Source: Gelatoporia subvermispora B (lineage: Eukaryota > Basidiomycota > Agaricomycetes > Polyporales > Gelatoporiaceae). Taken from it: DNA of 64,000 nt. The number at the start of each line of letters is the position of its first letter. The first letter of the stretch is position 1. The position numbers were made by a program, and so were the translations under genes. The stretch spans positions 2,004,803 to 2,068,802 of the forward strand of contig KB445793.1 of assembly GCA_000320605.2 (NCBI GenBank), written 5' to 3'. This document shows positions 55,614 through 64,000 of the stretch, one piece after another. The notes under the pieces are model-generated. The model ran no database searches. It saw nothing but the letters and a program-made list of their open reading frames with translations, and was not told the origin of the DNA.

Positions 55614-58045
55614 CTACTGCGATGCTATCCGGTCGACACCCTGCCGTACTTTCCCAAGTAGGTTCTTGACGCCATCACGAATGCCATCTGCCTGCAGACT
55701 GACACCCTCTCCGCTTGTCCGATACACACCGGTGCCTGCCGGACCACCCAGGCTCACGTTGACGCCACCCAAATTGAGATTAAGAGCTGGCATACTGCTG
55801 GACGAGCCTGGCGGGGGTTCGTACACGGACGCTGGCCAATTTGCGGCGGCTGACCGGATCATCTCCACGTAACTGTGAGAGACCAGCAGAACGTCAGTGA
55901 TGTTAATTCCTTGTAGAATATTACTCCGACATACCTAGAGGAGTTGTGCACGCACGTGCCACCAAGCAAGAACCTCGTACCATACGATGCACTTCCTTGT
56001 GTGCTCGACTCCTGATTGAGTAAAGCGATGGTACGCGCTTCCTCGTATGTTGTTCCGCCAATCATAAAAATGATGACATCCTGCGGCCTGTAGAAGACAT
56101 TCGAATATATCACTTCCAGTATAACCAAAACAGAACTCACCTTTGCAGACTAGCATTGGGCCCCGCTCCCTCCAAGAACGGATGCGTTGTATCCCTTAGG
56201 CGCCCCCTGCAGAGATTTTCTAGGGTTTGTGAGAGATGTGGAGTATGTTGCATATAAACATTCTCAACACCCTTGAGACCTTTCAACGCTGAACGTCCTT
56301 TCGCGAGCAACGATTCGGCAGAGAACAAGTCGTCCTGGCGTTGATCCGAGCCCGCGATGTTCAAGAACACATAAACCAACTAGCGTGATCGAGTATCAGA
56401 CAACGGTCATGCGCATATACAAGCTAAACTCACGCGTGCATCTTCCCTCTGAACGCCGTTCTCGAGCATAAGGCTGATCAGTGACGCAACGTTGTTTGCC
56501 TGAGACTTCTGGTATCGCAGGGCATACAGTGTGACTAGCCGAAGCTTGTTCCAAGGTTGTACTGCGGGATTGGTGATGAGGGCTTGTACACTCTGCGTGG
56601 CAATTATTGAGATCGTCGCTCGTGTAGTAGCACGATCTGCGCACCTTCAGATCTGCACCAGAGCCTGTCGCAAGACCTTGCTCCACCTCACCGATATCCA
56701 ATAGCTTGTCTCGTTCGACTATTCGACTGAGCTCGCCCACAAGCGCGACGTGCTTGCTGACATTTCCACCGAGCTTGCGGAATTCAGGATACTCCTCCAC
56801 AAACCGCTTCATATCAGTGATCGAATTGATGGACGACGGGTCGTTCGCAAGCGAATGCGACTGGTAGGATTGTACATATGACTTCAGCGCGGAACCGAGG
56901 TCACCGAAGGTCGCAAGATGGTGCGCCTGGAAGAATGGGTCGGTCGTAGGAGTAAGGGTGATTTCCTGTTAGTCAGGAGCAATCGACTCAGCAGGATACA
57001 TCTCATTCGACGGGCATGCCGCACCTTTAACTCTGGCCGGACATCGGGTATAAGACTGAGATCCACGCGTCCGTTCTGGATGCCCAGAAGTTCGTGTACC
57101 ATAGCTTGGTATGTCCATTGCGACAACACAGGGGTCACAGGGTCATTCCTTCGATCCAGAATAAGAAGTAACGGAGGTACTTGTGTCAGCCGGAAGTCGA
57201 ACAGCGATGATTCGGACTGTATGCGGGCCTACACAGTCCTGTGAACAACTACAACGCGTAAGAGCTTGATCGAAACGTACTTGGATCTCCACACCAAGCT
57301 TCTTGGCCATCGGACTAGACCTCTCAAATCTGACGACAGGCTTCTTCTTCAGGCTAAGCAGCACAGCGGTAACGCCCTGCACTGCGCGCTCGAGCGCCGC
57401 GGCGTCCCATACATTGGCACTCGAGCCGTACAGCGGACGCGAGGCGTCCGGCGTGTGGTTGAGTGAGAAGAGCGACGGGAGAATGGGCGCGTAGTCTGCG
57501 AAGTATTCCTGGTCTGCATAAGGCTATACACAGGACACAATGGGGCGGCGGGGCCGGCGCGCACCTGCACCTCGCGCACGACCTCATACTCATCCGCATC
57601 TGCAAGCCGTTCAATCGCGGTCTTGCTTAGTATGTTGCTGAAGTCTATGGGAGGTAGATAGAGACGGTTGGTTGAGGAAGGCGCAAAGCTGCATACAGAC
57701 GTACAGAGGAAGTAATCGCCGTACTTTGGCTCACGTAGCTCGGCCTCCAACGCCTCGAGGCTCTCCTCACTAGTCTGGAGGAAGCACACACACTTCATGT
57801 GCTGCATCTTGTCACGTTTCTTGTTGTCGATCTTGTCCGTGAGGTAGACCTGATGAGACAGGAGGGTGGACTGTGTGGAGGCCAAGGACACGATTGGTGT
57901 CTGCCAGTACGGTGAGCTCAACGCGTGCGAGACATAGGCACACTATAGCCCTCACAGTATGATTGTCCAACAGGAGCACCTTCATGGCCGGGGGTACCGA
58001 GACCATCTTGGTGATGTAGGTTTCGACCGCCTTGACTACATCCAT
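55614..58045 (-). CDS. VPS45: Sec1/Munc18-family protein Vps45
   Basis: The start is ATG 58045-58043 (exon 58045-57956, [23 protein letters not shown]). About eleven exons follow, covering the whole family length. Visible blocks: [129 protein letters not shown] and [12 protein letters not shown]. The last two are the most conserved C-terminal motifs of the SM family. Vps45 binds syntaxin-type SNAREs and controls fusion at the trans-Golgi and endosome. A Gly/Ser-rich extension of about 60 residues follows the last family block. The start region has a doubled 10-base word (ACACCTGAGT) just upstream. Confidence 0.94.
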
Positions 58046-58455
58046 GGCGGCAGTAAGTGTACACCTGAGTACACCTGAGTGTTCAGTGTAGTAGGGTTGG
58101 AACACGTAGCCGCTACGTTAATCTTCCACAACGCGACGCGACGCCCGGCAGAGAGAGAGCCTGGAAATGTGATAAGTGGCCAACAGTCGTTCTGGAGATT
58201 TGAGCAGTCAAAGTGAGGCGCAGCAGGGCGCAGCGCGTTGGACGAAGACAGTCGTGGACGCCGTCTCGCGCATTTCCGAGTCCGTCATGCTAGCTCTCGA
58301 CCAGCATTCTCGTCGATACCGGTGGAACTGGCTTGGTTGCCTCATACACAATACATGCGTGAGGGAGACCTGAGTGGGGCCACCTCCTTCAAGCGGTGCT
58401 CTATCTTCACTGCCATCTCGTTGTTTCCTCTTCTGCCTTTCACGCTTTCTGTGCC
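58046..58455. promoter_or_regulatory. Bidirectional promoter VPS45 / GSKIP-like gene
   Basis: About 410 bases between divergent starts. ACACCTGAGT is repeated in tandem at 58061-58080. The right part is C/T-rich before the ATG at 58456. Confidence 0.5.
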
Positions 58456-58871
58456 ATGACATCGTCCCCGCCACCGCCGTCTCAGGAGAAATCCTTCGTT
58501 CAATCAGAACTAGCCCACTCGCTTCAAGAACAATCCTTTGGGATACAGAGTTTTGAGCTCCTCGAGTCCACAGACCTGCAGAGCAAGGCACGCGTTGTGC
58601 TGCTCGAGGGCTTGACGATCATCATCTCCCTGACAGCATTCGGCTTCCAGTATATGGTGAGTATATGTGCCGGTTCCAGTACTTTTGGGCTGACAACCGA
58701 GCACATATGTAGCTAGGAAATGATGGACAGGCAGACTTCACGCCAGCCCACAGTCCAGATGGAACGCCAAAGACGTTCGAGAGTCTCGAAGACCTTCTAG
58801 ATTTCGTCAGCCAGCAGTATGGGGCAGCACGCAGAGGCGCGCTGTTAGCGAAACTTGAAGCCTTGAGATGA
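58456..58871 (+). CDS. GSKIP-domain-like small protein
   Basis: Exons 58456-58656 and 58713-58871 join in phase to give 119 residues. After a Pro/Ser-rich start, the sequence SKARVVLLEGLTIIISLTAFGFQ and then KTFESLEDLLDFVSQQYGAARRGALLAKLEAL follows the strand-turn-helix layout of the GSKIP domain (the vertebrate glycogen synthase kinase 3 and PKA anchoring protein; also near the start of CLU proteins). The match is by pattern only and the kinase-binding C-terminus is absent. Alternatively a fungal hypothetical protein with the same fold. The stop lies about 110 bases from the convergent OGFr gene. Confidence 0.55.
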
Positions 58872-58979
58872 GAGATGAGGAGCTACGAGATTTCTGGATA
58901 ACGAACAAGATTCATGCTCATCCATGTATTGTAGGATCCAGAGTCCATGCATATCTACAGAACAAAACAACACGCGATA

Positions 58980-59937
58980 CTACGCACCAATTTCATCAAA
59001 GCGCTGAGGCTCTGGGCTAAGCTCGATGTCTAGCTTCCCCGTCTCCTTCCTCTGTTCGAATGCACGTTCATACATCTCTCGCGTCCACACAAACCCACCC
59101 TCGGTCTTCTGGGCTTGGCGCACTTTCTCGATCAAGTTGTTGATCCATTCGCGTTCCACCTCGTTCCGGAGGCAATTTGCCCACCAGCGATCCATGCTGT
59201 TGCGCAGCGCAGGCGCGTTCAGGGTGCCGTGCTCGCTCTGCTCGTTCAGGACATGCAGCAGGAAGCCAGCGTTGAGTCGTTCGAGTCCGAGTTCTGATAA
59301 GCACTTGAGGATGCGCGAAATTCGCAGATAGTTGTGCGAAGAACCTGCGCTCAAGCTGTTGAAGATCGGTTCAAACTCCCGGAAGATGGTTAACATACGG
59401 ATTAAGTTCCTGTACCGGTCCTTGTAATTATCCGCGCGTGAGACAAGCCCAGTATCCTGATTCGCGAGTTGCATGCCGTAGAAATCAAGCATCAACCTAT
59501 ATGACTGGGTGACGCGCTCCACGATGTCCGGGTCGGCACGCATCGTGCTGATCTCGTGTGGCTGTAGAGGTTGCGACTCGTAGTTCATGCCATACTCCTG
59601 TATTGGGAAACTGATACAAGCGTAAGGGCCGCGATACAGGAGGGGCATATGGCGAGGACTTACAGCCACTGAATGAACCCATGCTTATATTCGAGCGTCG
59701 CGTAATCCCCGCGCCATCTAGTGTGTCCATGCACTCACCGCGCCTGTACGTGTAGATTCAGGAGAGCTTTCCTCACCGGCTTAGAATATCGTCGATTAGC
59801 ATATTATCTGGTTGACAGCGGCATTGGTTCGAGTAGAACTCGAGGTTGGCATTCAGCGACGGGTCGTCCCTGTTGTCTGGGTATCCCTGTATGAATTCGC
59901 GCACATCGCGCGGCATGGGTAATCTGGCATTGCTCAT
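58980..59937 (-). CDS. Opioid growth factor receptor (OGFr) conserved-region protein
   Basis: Exons 59937-59777, 59717-59664 and 59610-58980 join in phase to give 281 residues. MPRDVREFIQGYPDNR, NLEFYSNQCRCQPDNMLIDD, YKHGFIQWLFPIQEYGMNYE and a long helical remainder (SYRLMLDFYGMQL; YRNLIRMLTIFREF; LRISRILKCLSELGL) are the OGFr N-terminal domain. HGFIQWLFP is its signature. In animals OGFr binds met-enkephalin and slows growth; in fungi the domain occurs in proteins of unknown function. There is no membrane segment. The C-terminal part of the animal receptor (repeats) is absent. Confidence 0.88.
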
Positions 59938-61046
59938 GTTGAGGTTACGTTGTAGCGAGTAGCAAACCGATATACGAGGGAGGCAGCTGCATATAACGGC
60001 AAGCATACACTTGCAGGAGGCAGATATGCTTTCGAACACGCATTATTGAGACCACGCTAGGATGATCGATTGATCCCGTATCACGTTTCACACGCTTTGT
60101 GCACCGGGAGACACTAAATAATTTACGGTGACGGGCGGCACAGGCAGCACCTGCGCATCTTAACTTCAGCTTACTGCCTACCTGCTGACAACGCGATCAC
60201 TGACCACGCTGCTGTGCTCCTGCTATGTGCCCTCCGTAGCATAGGTGCACCTTCGAGACACAACTATCTGGCAGCACTCGTGCTTCACGTTGCCTGAAAG
60301 ACTCCGAGGCACGGGCTCACGGGCTCAGTGAATTGCCCATCGGCGCGACAGATTCATGGAATGATCATACCTTCTCACTGTCTTCCATTACCACGCGCTG
60401 TGCCACACGATGTGCAGTATCGTGGAGTATCATGTGGTGATGTGTGCTTGAGTCAAGTCTTCGTCGTAGATTGACACAATGAATGTCTCGTGCCATGCAT
60501 CATGCCACGGTGTGGGTCTCTCATATCGGCCGAAGTGACCATAACCTGTTGAGCAGCGATTCTTCCGAGCCAATCTCTAGCCAATCCGCGGACGCTTGGA
60601 CTGAAATGTCTTTCACCGGAGACTGACCGCTCTTTGTGCCACTGTACTCGCTACGCCCGGTAATCTCTGAATTTTGACTATGAGACGGATTTGTCTGTAC
60701 GTGCAGACTTATGTTACTGTCAGAATGCCATCACAAGTGAAGTCAATACCAGACGTACCGAATTAAGCACGCTTGCTTACTGCTCTCAAGACTACAAGGT
60801 TGATGAAAGCTGCACTGCCGTAGCTTCCATCATCCTCGTATTCCCCTTCACCCGTGACCTAGTTTGACGAGATCACGATGATAATCAATTATCAGCCAAT
60901 GCTGGGTAGCGCTGCGATGCTGATAGGATGAATGTTTTAGGTCGGATGCTATTGTCGGCATGACAGGTAGAATGGGTGATACCTCCAAATAGCGTGCTGG
61001 TTACTCATAGCTCCGATGTCCCCTTCATCATACTCTAGCCAACGCT
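59938..61046. other. Long gap between divergent genes
   Basis: About 1.1 kb between the starts of the OGFr gene and the EF-hand gene. No frame with recognisable content, no RNA gene and no clear repeat seen. Confidence 0.5.
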
Positions 61047-63949
61047 ATGAAGACTACGAAAGCCTTCTTCAAGAGATCTTTTTCGTTCAAATCGCAGCGA
61101 TACATCCAGGAACCGCCTGGGACGCTTCGAGCGAACGATGTCCACAGCGGGGGGCAAACTTCCGTGCCGCCCCAACAAACAGCGGACGGCGTCATGTCGA
61201 TAGCTGCCACTGAGCAGCATCATGCACGGTTCCTAGATGACGACTCGAGGCCGACGGAGCCTGGGCTTCTTGCCGACGATCAAGCTGGCGACGCTCGAGC
61301 GTCAGCCCAACAGGTTGAGGGAGTGTCGACAGCAGATGTGCAGTACATCCAGCGACCAAGTCGTATTGGCCGTACTACTAGTTCTGCGAGCCATGCTGAT
61401 CGTGGCAAATTACATGGTCCACAAGATGGGCAGGAAATTTACAACTTGATTCGGATGAGGGTCAAAGAACTCAGTAGTCAGTACTGGCTCTTTCATGAAC
61501 GTCAACGTCGCTGATTCCTTGTGCCTTCCTTCTACCTTAGACATCCGGCAGTCAGATACTGCAGCAATTGGACGCCGGACTATATCTGCGGCAACACCCG
61601 TCATCAAAAATCTCAACCAGACAGTGCGCAACATAAGCGAATGCATCCATCTACTCGATCAACAACTTCCCGATTTGATGAATCTTCTCGATAAGCTCGC
61701 CGAAGTGCATCCTGCTTCCAAACGTGAGTAAATCTCAATGTAGTGGATATGTGTAATTGATGGGTTATCGAACAAGTTGCATTCGCATTGGTGAAGACCG
61801 CCTTTGAGTTATATCTGGCGCGCCGCGATAACGATCAACGGGTACAAATACTATATTTCCGGATGAATGAAATCAGCGGCCTCTTCAGAGAGTATGTGAA
61901 ATGCCGTCGTGGTTGAGTTGCCAGAGTACTGATGTAATATTCCTTAGGCTGCTTGACATTCAAGTGCTGACAGACACATTAAAGAAGGAAATCGAACAAA
62001 TCGCGCACAATATCCGAGCTTGCTCCGAGGCTTGCGATGCGTACTACAAGACTCCTACCGTTGTCAAGCTTTTGCGGGCCAACGCTTGGGCTAGAGAGCT
62101 CACAGCATATCTTGCCCTATTCGACGGACAAGAGCGAAGGCTGACTCAGGCATTGTCAACGGAGGCTAACAAGAAACTGGACAATCTGCAAGTCAGCATT
62201 CTGAAGATAGAGTCAAGGTGGGCTATTGTCCCCAAACAATCTCGAGGTCTTAGATTATTGATCCATCCCCAGCCTTGACGAGATGTTTACCATCTTCCGA
62301 GACAAATTCTTATCGCCCGGCGAAGACGCGCTCCGGAAGGAGCTCACCGATACTCAGCTGGAATCTCAGCAGGATCTTGAGTCAATGCTGAGGAAACTCG
62401 TGCAGAAGGAACTCAAAGGCAACTCCAAGTCGCCGAATAGCCGTGGGACCACAGTCACAGATCAGAAGTTAGAATCACTAAAGGTCGAACTACTTGAAGA
62501 CACGAAGGAGACCATCAGGAAGAATGGGAAGGAATTCCAACTCAAGTTTGACGCTGCTCTGCGGAAACAAACTGAACAGCTCACACGTACAATCCAAGAC
62601 AACGGCGATCGTATCATTGATAGAATCGCCAACAAGATAACTCGGAATCAACAGCGGCTTGAGCAGACACTTCGCAGAGGTCAGCGAAATATAGAACAGG
62701 TCACTGAGTCCATCAGCACACCGTACAAGAAGATCAACAATCCTGTGAGTGATGAGTTGTTGTGAAGCGTATGGAAGTCGCTCATATCGGCATGGGTATG
62801 CAGATCTTTGCCGATCTCTGGAAGCACATGGTACGCGACTGCATCATGAATATTTTGCATCCCGATGTGGGATATTGATGAAGAGCACAAGGGTTGGACT
62901 GGCCATGCGGAATCACGCCAGTTCGTGATGGCCCTTCGCGACTATTTCAATGGAAATCTGGTAGAAGTGAAGAAATCGACGATTCGTGGTGACGCCACAA
63001 GCAACCAGATCGCACGGGATGAGTGGGCTCTTGCATACATTAGTCCGAAATGGCAGCACCGTATCATGGAGGCAATCGATGACGACGCATCAGGCTATGT
63101 TACCGTAGCTGAACTTAATAAATTCATGGATGCTCTGCCAAAAGAACTGGAATGGAGGTGTGGTTTTTCGCACTACAACGTCTCTTTCACTCAACGAACA
63201 ATGTCTAGTCTGCCATGTTGGCTCGCGTACTGGGCCGTTGGTGGGAATTTTGATCTGACGTTCGATGATCCTTTACTGATTAATCAGGATATACCTATAG
63301 GATGGCAAATGAGCTCGAGCATGTACATGTACAGGATTCGCGGCATACTTGCCGACATGCTCAGCACTCTCACTGAACTCTCGCCTGAAAATCGCGATCT
63401 GGGCGACCAGTATTTCGACGACGTGTGGCAAGAGTTACTTCCCTTGATCGCGTCACTGGAGTCTTGCCCGACTTCGAAGGCTCTACAGCAGCGATTCGAA
63501 AGCTACGTGAAGTCTGAAGAGAAACTCCTTGACGAGAATCTCAAGGAGGTGCAGTACAATATTGATGCAATAGATACACTGCAGGTCAATATCATTGGAG
63601 GCGGTAGAATTGAGAAGGTGCAGTAACGGTTACACCAAGACAAAACTATCGTGTTATTCAACGTTATCGAACAGTACATCTTCTCTCTAATGTATCTGCT
63701 GCTGAAGAGGCACCTTCAAGTTCTCCGGGGTGGTCGGCTGATGAAACTTGATGAAGAGGAGCTCGAAACATGTGTGGAGAGCGTTCAAGTCTGCATGAAA
63801 GCAATGAACTTGCGCATTTCGGACTTGACCGGTGAGATACGCACAGCTAGAGCACTGCACATGCAGCTCAGATCCACGTAGAATACTTCCAGATACAGGA
63901 GCGTAAAGTAGATCTTCAATCCCAATTCGAGACGACAGCTTGTGGAACG
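61047..63949 (+). CDS. Coiled-coil EF-hand protein, 3'-partial
   Basis: The start is ATG 61047. Several exons can be chained, and the last exon seen ends at a GTATGC donor at about 63950, so the gene runs off the right edge. The N-terminus is polar and disordered. Helical regions follow (NLNQTVRNISECIHLLDQQL, DIQVLTDTLKKEIEQIAHNI, and a long charged coiled coil at about 62330-62750). A single EF-hand loop then appears near 63082-63120: DDDASGYVTVAE, with Asp at 1, 3, Ser at 5, Gly at 6 and Glu at 12. It is followed by SLPCWLAYWAVGG and a long helical domain. This layout recurs in polypores as an EF-hand protein family of unknown function. A signalling role is possible but unproven. Confidence 0.7.
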
Positions 63950-64000
63950 GTATGCCTGATTATCGCTACTAGCCACGAATTCTGATGTAGCATTCATGTA

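Noticed and set aside
1..64000. CRISPR arrays, bacterial operons or phage genes
   Set aside because: No spaced direct repeats of that kind were seen. Genes have spliceosomal introns and individual promoters, as in a fungal nucleus.

Overview
The window is nuclear DNA from a filamentous basidiomycete, most likely an Agaricomycete of the Polyporales. Evidence: almost every gene is cut by many 45-70 bp GT-AG introns. Several families are typical of that group: F-box/leucine-rich proteins, a DUF6534 seven-helix membrane protein, an adenylate-forming reductase, a Plavaka-type transposase and a coiled-coil EF-hand protein. Conserved genes are densely packed and there are no operons. Exon structures given here were read by hand from splice sites and phase; where every exon joins in frame I give the full chain. 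Layout 1-17 kb: a GC-rich F-box/LRR-like gene cut by the left edge; a mitochondrial K+/H+ exchange-related (Mit_KHE1) gene; an unrecognised two-exon gene; a decayed second Mit_KHE1 copy; a small basic protein; a second F-box/LRR-like gene; a large adenylation-thiolation-reductase enzyme facing away from thymidylate synthase; and a 12-exon DUF6534 membrane protein. Layout 17-28 kb: the accessory part of the window. It has an open 13-exon Plavaka-like transposase, about 2.9 kb without recognisable genes, a DUF6698-like gene, and a repeat-rich stretch with a tRNA-like (SINE-like) unit. Layout 28-48.7 kb: a core block with a LYR/Cup1-like protein, a DUF5745-like protein, Fcf2 (pre-rRNA processing), Caf1/Pop2 (CCR4-NOT deadenylase), a CENP-B-type helix-turn-helix protein without a visible DDE domain, a UPF0390 protein, complex I NDUFA9, Tom22, a 19-exon Zn2Cys6 transcription factor and Utp3/Sas10. 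Layout 48.7-64 kb: a 2.7 kb poorly coding gap, a short-chain dehydrogenase, Erv46/ERGIC3, Vps45, a GSKIP-like protein, an OGFr-domain protein, about 1.1 kb without genes, and an EF-hand coiled-coil gene running off the right edge. Functional themes: mitochondrial function (Mit_KHE1, LYR, NDUFA9, Tom22), small-subunit rRNA processing (Fcf2, Utp3), mRNA decay (Caf1) and ER-Golgi-endosome traffic (Erv46, Vps45). The neighbourhoods look incidental rather than functional clusters; the reductase has no obvious biosynthetic partners. I did not find a clear new defence or mobile system. The best leads are the intact transposase with a G+C-rich repeat in one intron, the orphan gene between the duplicated Mit_KHE1 copies, the tRNA-like repeat unit, and very small exons in three genes.
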